From the NCBI GenBank assembly GCA_024349245.1, contig JALDNG010000108.1, positions 69,501 to 133,500 on the forward strand: 64,000 nucleotides of DNA. Direction: 5' to 3'. This stretch comes from Neodontobutis hainanensis. Its lineage: Eukaryota > Chordata > Actinopteri > Gobiiformes > Odontobutidae. The translations under genes were made by a program, and so were the position numbers. Shown here piece after piece: positions 1 to 9,779 of this stretch. The notes under the pieces are model-generated. The model did no database searches, was not told the DNA's origin, and saw only the letters and a list, made by a program, of their open reading frames with translations. The first letter of the stretch is position 1; each line of letters starts with the position of its first letter.

Positions 1-1560
1 AGTGTGGTTGGCAAATGAGGTCCTGGAGTAAATACTGCTGTTAACAACAGAGATAAAACATAGGATTAAAGTATGATGAAAAATGATAACCTTCAAGGCT
101 CTACGTCTGACGGGAAAAGGTGAGAAGATAATGAGGTGGTACTCTGAAGAAACCACAGGCGTGTGTCGATAAAACTGAGCTTTTGTTTGCCGTGTCGTCA
201 GGGTCTTATCTCAAGTTCCAAGAAAAAACAAAGTGAGTGATGTAAGAAAAGCTAAAGAGAAGAGATTTATCTTTAGTTCTTACTGTAAAAGTTGTAAAAG
301 TATTGAGTGAATGATTAAACTAAGAGAAGGAGCAGACATTCCTGAACATGACTGAGGATTTCTGATAGTTGGGTGAACATTATTTGGAAAAACATTTTTC
401 TTTAGTATATATTTTTTTATTTAATGTATTGTGGCATCTGATGATAAACAAGTGATAAACCCTGAGAAGTATTATCTAAAATGAAAGGCATATGTTTGCC
501 GTCCATAAAGATTTCATATTGCAGGGGTCTTCAACAGGCGGAGCACGGTCCAGATCTGGACCGCAAGACATAATTTATAATTACAAGCTGTTATGTCCTC
601 ATTTAAGGAAGACAATTTAGTGAAAGACAGTTACTGAGTGAAGGTCATAGGGTTTGTGTTTGGCTTTATATTGTCCCAAACACACAAAAATAACACACCC
701 AAACAAAGTGGAGGGAGGAAGGCTGAACAGTTGGGCCAAATCAAAGAACCAAATATAACAAAACAGAGCCTAACAGAATAACAACAAAAGTCCTGGTGTA
801 ACTGATCTAAAGAAGGTCTTTACACAAAACATACAAGGGTGGCACCAACCAATAAACCTAGTGGGACTAAACAGAAATTCACTACGTGTTGCTCTAATGT
901 ACAGGGTACCCACTCACCTGCCAACCTCCCAACCACAACAAGGCATTTACACAAACACAAAAACAGTCCAACAACGAGAGAAAATGCAAATCATTGTTCC
1001 TTTTTTTAAATCCGGCTCCAGGCACTGATTGGCTGCTGCAGGTGGTGAATTATCCAATCAGGGTGTGGCAACCAGGTCCCACTCTGATCACCTGAGAGCA
1101 GATCGGGGAGGAGGAAAAGACAGGAGCAGAGAGGCACAGACAAATCTCCCCTGCATGAAACACAAGTGCATTGTGTAAAATATATTATTGAACCGGCTCT
1201 CCTTCAAATACTGACCTCATTCAATTTAATAACGTGATATTCATAGTTTCTATCTTTTGGTTGTTATTGGAGAGAGGTTTATTCAGAATTACAAGCCGTA
1301 AAACCCCGTGAACACACTCTGCTCAACAGCCGTCAACTTTTCTCCACATTTCGCCTGAAAAGAACAATCTATGTTTCTCGTAAATATTGGGGGGAAAAAA
1401 AAGGGACAGAAGCAGTGTCAAAGAATTGAATCCGATATACTGCATTTGGTTAGAATTAACGCGTTTTACAGTAGGCTACGAGTAAACACACGATTCATTA
1501 CACGGTAAAAGTAACCAGTCTGACAACACGAAAACGATACGTTAACTTTGAGAAGTAGTT
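1..1560. repeat. Duplicated flank of H2B copy 1
   Basis: No gene seen. This stretch matches 6850-7820 in the same orientation: both begin with the same GTGTGGTTGGCAAATGAG string and share the block with TCTGACGGGAAAAGGTGA and the block GGGGTCTTCAACAGGCGG. The two copies differ at about 575-1185: this copy holds about 600 bases that the other lacks, while the other has a short repeat at 7440-7512. The GGGGTCTTCAACAGGCGG block (from about 522) resembles the end of a hAT-type non-autonomous element common in vertebrates. This is the 3' side of the H2B gene. Confidence 0.75.
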
Positions 1561-1577
1561 CTTTAGTTCTTGTAGGT

Positions 1578-1593
1578 GGCCCTTAAAAGGACC
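1578..1593 (-). terminator. Histone mRNA 3' stem-loop, H2B copy 1
   Basis: On the minus strand this reads GGTCCTTTTAAGGGCC, a 6-bp stem with a 4-base loop, as in replication-dependent histone mRNAs that end without a poly(A) tail. It starts about 26 bases after the stop codon. A purine-rich stretch just beyond it (minus strand, about 1555-1572, AAGAACTAAAGAAC) fits the histone downstream element that pairs with U7 snRNA. Confidence 0.9.
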
Positions 1594-1618
1594 TTTGTGG
1601 TGTTCAAGCAGATGAAGT

Positions 1619-1993
1619 CTACTTGGAGCTGGTGTACTTGGTCACGGCCTTGGTGCCCTCGGACACCGCGTGCTTGGCCAGCTCTCCGGGCAGCAGGAGG
1701 CGCACGGCGGTCTGGATCTCTCTGGACGTGATGGTGGAGCGCTTGTTGTAATGAGCCAGACGAGAGGCCTCGGAGGCGATCCTCTCAAAGATGTCGTTCA
1801 CGAAAGAGTTCATGATGCCCATGGCTTTAGAGGAGATGCCGGTGTCGGGATGGACCTGCTTCATCACTTTGTAAACGTAGATGGCGTAACTCTCCTTCCT
1901 AGTCTTCCTCTTCTTTTTGCCGCCTTTAGGAGCGGCTTTGGTCACGGCTTTCTTGGAGCCTTTCTTCGGCGCTGGTTTCGCGGGTTCAGGCAT
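1619..1993 (-). CDS. H2B: Histone H2B, copy 1
   Basis: Core histone H2B, which pairs with H2A to form the nucleosome dimers in chromatin. The frame is intronless, 124 residues, the usual fish H2B length. It has the Lys/Pro-rich basic tail (MPEPAKPAPKKGSKK, then KKKRKTRKESY), the histone fold from about residue 35 (YAIYVYKVMKQVHPDTG) and the C-terminal helix ending AVTKYTSSK, with the ubiquitin-acceptor lysine in the AVTKYTSSK segment. The protein is the same as copies 2 and 3 in this window; the DNA differs by a few silent changes. The 3' stem-loop and the TATA and CCAAT elements upstream show it is an active-type replication-dependent gene. No H2A, H3, H4 or H1 gene is seen nearby. Confidence 0.97.
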   Translation of the reverse strand: MPEPAKPAPKKGSKKAVTKAAPKGGKKKRKTRKESYAIYVYKVMKQVHPDTGISSKAMGIMNSFVNDIFERIASEASRLAHYNKRSTITSREIQTAVRLLLPGELAKHAVSEGTKAVTKYTSSK

Positions 1994-2135
1994 GATTCTG
2001 CTGAGACTCAGACAAACTAATGCTTCCAGGAGGAGGGCACAGGCTTATATTTAGACTTGATGTAAATTGCTGTGTTCTGTGGCTCAACAATGATTGGTTA
2101 AACCGGAGAGCATCAAAGGCGCATGCGCAGTTTTA
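1994..2135 (-). promoter_or_regulatory. Promoter of H2B copy 1
   Basis: Reading away from the gene: a TATA-like element (minus ATATAAG, about 2046-2052), a CCAAT box (minus AACCAATCATTG, about 2089-2101) and the palindrome GGCGCATGCGCA at 2118-2129, which fits the NRF-1 consensus. The same three elements stand in the same order upstream of the other two H2B genes. The sites are read directly; their use is inferred. Confidence 0.7.
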
Positions 2136-2139
2136 TGTA

Positions 2140-2845
2140 TTTCTGAGTTTAACACGGACATGGTTTAATCAAACTTGTTGGTTAACAGCAAAGTTAAAGC
2201 TCCAGGAATAACAAACAAGTGCATTTAAGCTGAAGGTAAAACTTTCAACATTCTGACAATAAAAGAAAAAAAATAATTATATAAATTGGCAAAAAATCGG
2301 ACAATTTTTTTTTTTTTTTTTTTTTTTTTTTACTAAAAAAAAAAAACTATACAGGAAATAACCAAACAATGCTAAACCAGCAAATCGCTAAATATCTCTA
2401 GCGAAATGAGTCTCTAATTTAATAAAATTTAAACAAAAAAAATTGTGATAGATAAAAACTTGAGTAACAAATTTTCTGTAAATTAAATTACATGATGGTT
2501 TCTGAAAATGTGACCCAAATGTGCAGCAACAACAAAGCGAGAGGCTATGTGTTAAATGTCTCTGAAGCAATAGAATCAAAGCTGTCAACATCATGTTAGT
2601 ATGTATTTAACCAAATACACATTGGTCCATCATTGGTGTAGCATGTCTTTAGTGTCAGCTGGAGTTGTCCTGCTGTAGCCTACAACATAAACTAAAACTG
2701 TTCTTACAATCACAGACTCAATCAAAGGTTCTTGGGTTGTTTATAAAAAACTTTATTCAGAAACAAATCAGGTCATAACAATCAAAAAGACAGAAACAGT
2801 TACAGATTATGAGTAAACACTGTGGCCTGTGATTATGTTATCGAT
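2140..2845. other. AT-rich spacer between H2B copy 1 and lectin
   Basis: No gene seen. It holds a long T run at about 2304-2331 followed by an A run, probably the tail of an old insertion. TTTATT-type motifs close to the lectin stop (about 2745-2765) could serve as its poly(A) signal on the minus strand. Confidence 0.5.
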
Positions 2846-2849
2846 CAAG

Positions 2850-4800
2850 TTAACAGCCAAAAGTTTTTTTGGAGCAGATGAAACGCTGAGACGAGGTGCA
2901 ACCAGTATTACTCCAACCACCTGAAAGAGAAATGTAAAAAATATTTTTTTTTTTGAAGAAAATGGAGAATGTTTAGTTAAATAAGTCGGTAAAAACTCAC
3001 CGGCGGTGCGTAGGTGAATACAGGGGTAGGTGCTGGCGGTGGACTGGGAGTACCAGTTGGTGTAGTAGAAACCCTGTCGGTCGATCCACAACCATTGGTT
3101 CTGGGACACAAACAGGAAGAAGGTCAGTGTTATATTTCTACACCTGAACCAAGGTGATCATTTGTATTTTTTTCTGTCTGTTCTCACCTGAAGGTAGAAT
3201 CCTCCGAGCCATGTGACGGTCTGACCTCCGGTCTGAGTGAGCTGCTGCAGGAAGCTGTACTCACTGTGGCTCGTGGCTGAGGCCAGGTGACCTCCCATGT
3301 TGTTACAGTGTTCCTGAAAACAGACACCCTCCACATTATCTCCTGATTTTAAATACTTGATCTTTATGGGAAAAAAAATCAACCTGAAATTACTTCTCCT
3401 CCGATTTCAAAACAGTGTCATTACCTCAGCATTAAACCAGGTCGCAGGAGTGTTGACGAACAGGAAGCAGTGTGATCCGTGAAAGAACCATCCGTTTGGG
3501 CACATGTTGAAGCGAGCTACACAAAAAACAGAGACAAAAGGACACTTCTTTGACTCCACTTCACAACAGAATGACGTGAATTTAAATCTGTTTAAATGTG
3601 GTACAGCCTGTTGTAGACAAATAGAAATAGGTCTTACCATCTGCATCTAGTCCTTCTTCAGAGACAGGTGCTGGAAAACATTAGCCTTGAATCAGACATG
3701 TTAATATTTCTGGTGGTTTGAGTTGGTATAAAGTCAATTACCTGCTGCAAGCATCCTTTCTTCCTCTGGTTCCTCCACAACGGCTTCTATGAGTCAGACA
3801 TTACACTTATGTTTACAATACAATAATTATTGTGCACATTGTCAGAAACGTGGAGCTAATATGATAAGGTTCTCTGACAGATTAAAGTAAAGATGTACAG
3901 TTCAATATAACTGGCTCTTGATACAGCATCACTCAATAAATGAGTGCTACAGCCACCACTTCTTCTTTTGGTTCCTCCACAGCTGCTTCTACGAGCCACA
4001 TTTATAATACAGGTCATAATGTGCTCAGATAAATGTTAGATTGAATAATAGTCTGTGATAATGTCTGTTTAATGTGTTTATTGTTTGAACACTTACCCAC
4101 AGCCTTCATCTCTTCAGCTGGAGCTAAACAGAAAATAAAATCTCAGTCAGTAAAATCTAATAATATAAATACACAATGGTGCATTTGGCAAAAGACTGCT
4201 GTATAAATGAGCCACAAAACTCAGAGTTTTCCAATTACACTTTATCCTCAGACAGAGTTTTCCTCATGTGTGTTTCAAGCACTTTGGTCATGTTTTGGTA
4301 CTAGTTTGGAAACTCTGGTTAAAGCAGTGGAGCAACACAGGACGGATGCTACACTGAACATGGGGCTCAGTGGTAGAATGGTCGTCCTTCAACCGGAAGG
4401 TAGACGGTTCGATTCCCACTCTCCCCACAGTTTATACTGTCGTTGTGTCCTTGGGCAAGACACTTAACCCACCTTGCCTCCAGTGGCTGTAACACTGGTA
4501 ATTACTGTAGAACAATGTAAGTCGCTTTGGATAAAAGAGTCAGCTAAATGAATAAATGTAAATGTAACATGGATCATTCCCTGCATTGGGCTTTTGTACG
4601 ACAGAGACAGACGACTGTGATAAGACTCATTTGAAAAGACCTAATGACTGATTAAGTTTAAACCCAGTGATTAAGTGGGGTATGTTTATGATCCCTAATG
4701 TCAAAAGCAGCTGAGATAAGTGGTATATAAATGAATAAACATTAGTCTCACCTGCAAATGCAGCACAGAAGATAGCAACAAGGATCAGGGCAGTTTTCAT
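2850..4800 (-). CDS. Secreted C-type lectin-like protein (teleost ladderlectin / type II antifreeze-like family)
   Basis: Eight coding exons fit in frame: 4752-4800, 4097-4123, 3742-3786, 3638-3670, 3425-3516, 3188-3313, 3001-3100 and 2850-2920, all with GT-AG borders, giving 180 residues. Exon 1 encodes a signal peptide (MKTALILVAIFCAAFA). Three small exons encode an acidic propeptide-like stretch (EAVVEEPEEE, then SEEGLDAD). The C-type lectin domain follows, from MCPNGWFFHGSHCFLF to SSQRFICSKKTFGC, with the WLGG core and the disulfide cysteines. The usual Ca2+ and sugar motifs are missing: there is no EPN or QPD in the loop after the YYTNW segment, and the WND position reads WSN. Ca2+-dependent sugar binding is therefore doubtful. 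A non-coding first exon probably ends at 4894. Known relatives are fish innate-immune lectins and type II antifreeze proteins; the ligand here is unknown. Confidence 0.9.
3945..3995 (-). pseudogene. Decayed duplicate of a lectin propeptide mini-exon
   Basis: The minus strand reads an AG acceptor and then EAAVEEPKEEVVA, closely matching the used exon at 3742-3786 (EAVVEEPEEERMLAA). It lacks a good splice donor, since the GTAATT donor of the real exon is not kept, and the frame soon meets a stop. It is probably a duplicated exon lost from the mRNA. Including it as an alternative exon cannot be excluded. Confidence 0.6.
4362..4567 (+). repeat. tRNA-derived SINE with UnaL2-type tail
   Basis: The head resembles a tRNA-Gly-like gene with pol III A box (CTCAGTGGTAGAATGG) and B box (GGTTCGATTCC). 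A body with CTTGGGCAAGACACTTAACC follows, then the tail GTCGCTTTGGATAAAAG and TGTAA repeats. That tail, with its GGATA loop, is the kind recognised by eel UnaL2-type LINE reverse transcriptase. It lies antisense in the first coding intron of the lectin gene. It is not a functional tRNA gene. Confidence 0.85.
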
Positions 4801-4893
4801 GATGGTTTTGATTTATTCTGTGTTAAAAAGAGAGACAGGTTAAGTAAAGATCAGTGACTGCAGTAAAGCCTCTGCAGATTAGCAGTGTCTTAC

Positions 4894-4960
4894 CTGAGCG
4901 CTCGTGGAGAACTCCTTCAAATGTCAGCTTCAGGTGAGTTTTGACACTGACAGACAGCTC
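4894..4960 (-). other. Non-coding first exon and promoter area of the lectin gene
   Basis: A donor (minus CGCTCAG then GTAAG) ends at about 4894, and an acceptor at about 4819 opens the exon that carries the ATG at 4800. A 5' untranslated exon is therefore likely here. Its upstream end is not visible. Confidence 0.55.
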
Positions 4961-4999
4961 TGGTCCTTTTATTCAAAACCGACTGCACTCACGAGTCAC

Positions 5000-6849
5000 G
5001 TTCATCTGTTTATGGTGCTGTTATTGATGTTCCAAAGTCCTCTTTATTCAAGACACAGCAGAATAATTTCTAACACTGACCGGTTTCCCATCAGTGATAC
5101 ACTTCCTTTTGTGATGGATTCTGGGTAATAATAAACAGACAGGTCAGACTCTGTGTGAAGTACATCTGTGGAAATATATTCTATTATTATTTATGATTTT
5201 GATTATGAGTCTTGTGCAAGCTCAACATTTTAGCTGAAGAGTGTTTATATCTGGTTTTGGAGGCTATCACAGACTCAAATAACACATTTTTTCTTAAACT
5301 GTCAGAGCTTTGCAAAAATTCCGGCTTTGGCGTCAAGATAAAACGTCATCAAGACTTTATTATCAAGGATTTAAATAGATGACAATTTTCAATCCTGAAT
5401 GTGAGTTTTGCCCAATCACAGCTTGCTGTAGAAAAATGTCAGCCAAATAAAAAAGAGTAGTGGCCTTTCCTGATCGACTCCCTCCACCCTCGCCTTACTC
5501 ACTTTCACTTGATTTGCACGTCCATGTGTGGGACTAAGGGCCGTCTGAAAGCGGTGAGTGCTGAGGGCGAGTGGGTTATTGGACCGTCCAGAGTGAGTCT
5601 GCGCCGCTGCAAACACGCTCACTGTGTGTAACACTGGCTTCAGGTCATGACAGATTCTAAAACAGGACTGTAATACTGTTATAAAAACATGTGAACTAAA
5701 GAGTAAATTGTTTTAGGATCACATACAGTTGTGCTCATAAGGGGCAGAATTTGTGTTTTTTTAACTATTTTCCAGAAAAAATAAATGATAACACAAAAAC
5801 TTTTCTTTCACTCACAGTTAGTGGTTATGTAAAGCCATTTATTGTAAAACAACTGAAAAGGTCAGACCAGCAAAACTTAAACAAATGCCAGGAAAATTGT
5901 TTGGGATGCAAAGATAAACCCACAAATAACTTCAGCTGAAATACAGGACTCTCTGAAAAAGGTGGTGTGGCTGTTTCAAGATGCACAATAAGGAGGCACA
6001 TGGGAAGATGTTATTATTAACAGTAATTTAACTTGAGAAAAAGCTTCTGAACAGTATCAGCTGCTCTTTCTTCAGTCCCTGTCTCAGACATAAGACACTA
6101 AAGGATCAGTGTAAACCATTTGTTTACAACAAATCAATTGAGATGATCAAAAAATACAGGTAGCAGAGTTATGCATTTGCTATTACAGTTCAAAAAGCTC
6201 ATGCTGACGTTAGCAAACAGACATTTTTTTTATGGATTAGTGCATAAATACATTCAAGATTAAAGCAAGATAAAACAGGACTGTCTTCATTTCAAATATT
6301 TTTAATGCTGTGAATAGATCCAGGTCAAGGTCAATTATTTATATAGCCCATATAAAACCACTCTCCCTGCCCAAAGTGCTGTACAGGTAAAACAATAACC
6401 TTAAAAACCAGGTCATAAATACAGTAACAATAAAATGAAAGGGTTCACAAATACAGAGTGAGCCAGGGTCAAATGTAAATATCTTTTGTTTGTTTTAATG
6501 TTCCATGTGCCCCTTTGCTTTTCATTAACGCTCAAAACCGAGGGAACGAGCTCAGGAAAAGAAATGGAATAGGGTTTTATTCTGTAATAATCTTTAAACA
6601 GAACATTACTTTGGTTGATCTCTGCATGAATCCTCACTGAAGTCTCACACTAGAAAAAGAAAAGAGGCTGACGTGTTTGTGGAGACATCTATAAATAATT
6701 TATTATTTTCCTTTGTATTTTATATATTTTATTTCCTATTTTCTAGATTCTTGCTTTATATTCTTGTATTATTTATTCTCACTTTTTTCATCCCATCTCT
6801 ATTTTTTATCTATTTTAACTTCAGTATTTAGTATAATGTATTTATTAAG
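5000..6849. other. Intergenic DNA with repeat remnants
   Basis: No gene seen. It holds a Tc1-type terminal piece (from 5724) and an L2-type tail (about 6320-6400, minus: CAGCACTTTGGGCAGGGAG then CTATATAAATAA). Open frames here are short and show no family features. Confidence 0.5.
5724..5945 (+). mobile_element. Tc1/mariner-type terminal fragment
   Basis: It starts TACAGTTGTGCTCATAAG, the terminal inverted repeat of a common Tc1-like family, and continues with GGCAGAATTTGTG and AAAGCCATTTATTG. The second end is not clear, so this is probably half an element. A related element with both ends lies at about 36117-36296. Confidence 0.6.
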
Positions 6850-8142
6850 AGTGTGGTTGGCAAATGAGATTGTAAACTAAATACTATTGTTTATAACAAA
6901 GATAAAACATAGGATTAAATTTTAATGAAATATTACGATTACCTTTAAGGATCCATGTCTGACGGGAAAAGGTGATAAGGTAATGAGGTGGTACTCTGAA
7001 GAAACCACGGGCGTGTGTCGATAAAACTGTGCTTTTGTTTGCTGTGTTGTCAGGGTCTTATCTCAAGTTCCGAGAAAAAACAAAGTGAGTGACGTAAGAA
7101 AAGCTAAAGAGAAGAGATTTATCTTTAGTTCTTACTGTAAAAGTTGTAAAAGTATTGAGTGAATTATTAAACTAAGAGAAGGAGCAGACATTCCTGAACA
7201 TGATGACTGAGAATTTCTGATAGTTGGGTGAACATTATTTGGAAAAACATTTTTCTTTAGTATTTTTTTATTTTTTATTTAATGTATTGTGGCGTCTCAG
7301 ACGCAGGTGATGATCCCTGACAAGTATAATCTAAAATTAAAGGCATAATATGTTTGCTGTCCATAAAGATCTCATATTGCAGGGGTCTTCAACAGGCGGT
7401 CCGCGATCCAGATCTGGACCGCAAGACATTAAAAAGCGCATTGTTCATTCATTTTTTATCTTCTACCGCTTTGTCCCTTTAGGGGTCGCGGGTGACTCCC
7501 AGCAGCTTTGAACCGGCACTCCATCAAACACTGACCTCATTCAATTTAATAACGTATTATTCATAGCTTCTAACTTTTGATTGTTTTTGGAGAGGTTTAT
7601 TCTGAATTACAAGCCGTAGAAGCCCGTGAACACACTCACTTTGCTCAACAGCCGTCAACTTTTTCCACATTAGAACATCAAACATGTTGTATTTTGTAAA
7701 TATCATTGGAAAAATGTCCAGAAGGGATGTCTAAAAATTTAGTCCGAAGTAGAAGGTTGTGGCTGCGAGCTGTATTTGGTTTTAATTAACGTGTTTTAGA
7801 GTACGAGTAAAAACACACGCCCTCGGTGACTGATTCAAGTCTGCTCCAACATTTCCTGTTTCCTCTTCAAACATAGATCTGATCATTTAGTCTACACTTC
7901 AATAAGATGTAATGCGATACTATTGCATAAAAGAAGTATAAGCAACGCACTGCACTTTATTAATGGCAACTACAAAAAAATTTAAAACTAAGCTTTTGCA
8001 GTTTCTTTAAAGTATTATTTAGAAAAGTATTAAGATTTTTAGTTTTATTTAGGACAGCATACAATGTACATTAAGCCAGAGCAGAGATGCTCTTAGATTA
8101 TAGTTTAACAGCTTATTTCCATCGGCATCAGTCAGCACTGCA

Positions 8143-8198
<56 letters not shown>

Positions 8199-8437
8199 AA
8201 TATGGTAAACATAAGATTCCCCGAACATTAGTTATGCAATTAGTGCTGGCTGAAGCTGAGCAAGGTATGAAGAGTTTCAAATTAACAGCTGCAGGGTTAT
8301 TAAGTCTGGAGCTAGTCCCTGACAGTGTTCTTATATATACACACACACACACACAGTCAGCAAAATTAAGATCAATAGTCCAATAATACTAAAATGTTAC
8401 ATTTACATTCAGAAGTAGGTCTTTAGTTCCTATGGGT
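6850..8437. repeat. Duplicated flank of H2B copy 2
   Basis: Matches the start of the window (offset about 6.85 kb) with moderate divergence, up to about 7820. The copy-specific insert at 7440-7512 contains TTAGGGGTCGCGGGTGACT, part of a widespread fish repeat also seen at 38840-38960 and, in reverse, at 50655-50745. About 570 bases between 7820 and 8400, including the CA repeat, have no partner in copy 1. No gene seen. Confidence 0.75.
8144..8194. repeat. (CA)n microsatellite
   Basis: About 25 uninterrupted CA units. A shorter CA run lies at about 8338-8356. The flanking open frames only read through the repeat and are not genes. Confidence 0.97.
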
Positions 8438-8453
8438 GGCCCTTAAAAGGACC
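8438..8453 (-). terminator. Histone mRNA 3' stem-loop, H2B copy 2
   Basis: The same 16-base stem-loop as copy 1, 24 bases past the stop codon, with the purine-rich downstream element at about 8413-8432 on the minus strand. Confidence 0.9.
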
Positions 8454-8476
8454 TTTGTGTTATAGAGACAGGAAGT

Positions 8477-8851
8477 CTACTTGGAGCTGGTGTACTTGGT
8501 CACGGCCTTGGTGCCCTCGGACACCGCGTGCTTGGCCAGCTCTCCGGGTAGCAGGAGGCGCACGGCGGTCTGGATCTCTCTGGACGTGATGGTGGAGCGC
8601 TTATTGTAATGAGCCAGACGAGAGGCCTCGGAGGCAATCCTCTCAAAGATGTCGTTCACGAAAGAGTTCATGATGCCCATGGCTTTGGAGGAGATGCCGG
8701 TGTCGGGATGGACCTGCTTCATCACTTTGTAAACGTAGATGGCGTAACTCTCCTTCCTAGTCTTCCTCTTCTTTTTGCCGCCTTTAGGAGCGGCTTTGGT
8801 CACGGCTTTCTTGGAGCCTTTCTTCGGCGCTGGTTTCGCGGGTTCAGGCAT
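8477..8851 (-). CDS. H2B: Histone H2B, copy 2
   Basis: Encodes the same 124-residue protein as copies 1 and 3, intronless, with the complete basic tail, histone fold and TSSK end. It differs from copy 1 at a few silent sites. Its upstream flank matches copy 3 over about 300 bases (8852-9165 against 11374-11675), further than it matches copy 1, so copies 2 and 3 look like the more recent duplicates or have been homogenised. Stem-loop and promoter elements are intact. Confidence 0.97.
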   Translation of the reverse strand: MPEPAKPAPKKGSKKAVTKAAPKGGKKKRKTRKESYAIYVYKVMKQVHPDTGISSKAMGIMNSFVNDIFERIASEASRLAHYNKRSTITSREIQTAVRLLLPGELAKHAVSEGTKAVTKYTSSK

Positions 8852-8990
8852 GATTCTGCTGAGACTCAGACAAACTGATGCTTCCAGGAGGAGGGCACAG
8901 GCTTATATTCAGTTCTTGATGTAAATGACTGTGTTCTGTGGCTCAACAACGATTGGTTGAACCCGAGAGCTTTAGTGCGCATGCGCAGTT
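8852..8990 (-). promoter_or_regulatory. Promoter of H2B copy 2
   Basis: TATA-like element near 8903-8908, CCAAT box at about 8946-8960 (minus CAACCAATCG) and the palindrome TGCGCATGCGCA at 8976-8987 (NRF-1-like). The order and spacing match the other two H2B promoters. Confidence 0.7.
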
Positions 8991-9204
8991 CTCTGGTAGA
9001 CATTTTGTCCAGTGAGCACATAAAGCATCAGGCTTTATTCATAAATAAAGGCATTTGGCTGTAAATAATATAACATTCACACTGTTATGTCTTTGATAGT
9101 TGTATTTTTATGTTTAAGGTCCCAAGCAACCTTTGATAAGCAGGTTTTATAAAGTCTAGAACATTTTCTAGAACATTACAACATATGCTCCCATCCAGAC
9201 ATTG

Positions 9205-9420
9205 TCTCTTTCAGGGAAGACCATGCATTTTTCAACATGACAATGTCAGACCACATACTGCATCAAATACAACATCATGGCTGCTGTTCTGAAATGGCTG
9301 CTGTTCTGAAATGGCTGCTGTTCTGAAATGGCCAGATCTTTTCCCCATAGAAAACATCTGGTGCATCATAAAGAGGAAGACGTGACACTGGATGTAGATT
9401 ATTACTGTTGGTGATGCAGT
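9205..9420 (+). mobile_element. Tc1-like transposase fragment with an internal triplication
   Basis: The plus strand reads FQHDNVRPHT, then after a repeat block KWPDLFPIENIW and KRK. These are the DNxxPH segment and the PDLxPIENxW segment around the last acidic residue of Tc1-family DDE transposases. Between them, ATGGCTGCTGTTCTGAA occurs three times in tandem (about 9281-9331), which is not part of the family. Only the C-terminal third remains. Confidence 0.8.
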
Positions 9421-9645
9421 GAATCGAAGTGGACCATCAGCAGCGCTAATGTTGCATCTTTTCTACCTCCTCCTGGGGTAGAAAACCTCACCAGAACCCC
9501 TTCCCCATAACACACAAACAGAGTGGATATGTGACTAATTGGAGAAAGACAGATATTGGATTGAGTGTTATACCCTTTTATGAGTGTAAAGAAGAACTAA
9601 TGTTTTAAAATTAAAAGTCAAGGCTGTACTTTTCTGAAGATCTAT

Positions 9646-9772
9646 AACAAGTTGGTGCCAGAATCAAAGTGATGTCGATGTGGTGCACGATGAACAGAGG
9701 CTCCTCCTGGCTTTGATACAGGAAACAGGCCAGGTTGTCTGCTACGAACAGCAGCACGTTCACCTCAATTTT
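9646..9772 (-). pseudogene. Decayed exon resembling NIPBL (cohesin loader)
   Basis: After an AG acceptor at 9774-9773 the minus strand reads KIEVNVLLFVADNLACF, then a segment with QEEPLFIVHHIDITL. This recalls a conserved helical-repeat stretch of Nipped-B-like proteins, as I remember the family. The frame then shifts (SGTNLL is found in the next frame) and ends at TAG, so the piece cannot be translated through. The intact acceptor with intron-like sequence before it suggests copied genomic DNA rather than a processed retrocopy. No other NIPBL exons are seen. Confidence 0.55.
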
Positions 9773-9779
9773 CTGAAGG

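Noticed and set aside
1670..2020. Open frames on the plus strand opposite the H2B genes (also 8609-8878 and 11131-11400)
   Set aside because: They are the antisense of the H2B coding regions and mirror their codon pattern; no independent gene features.
4362..4430. Possible tRNA gene
   Set aside because: Has A and B boxes but continues into a SINE body and tail; the cloverleaf stems are imperfect.
8087..8386. Open frame across the CA repeat
   Set aside because: Openness comes from the dinucleotide repeat; no domain.
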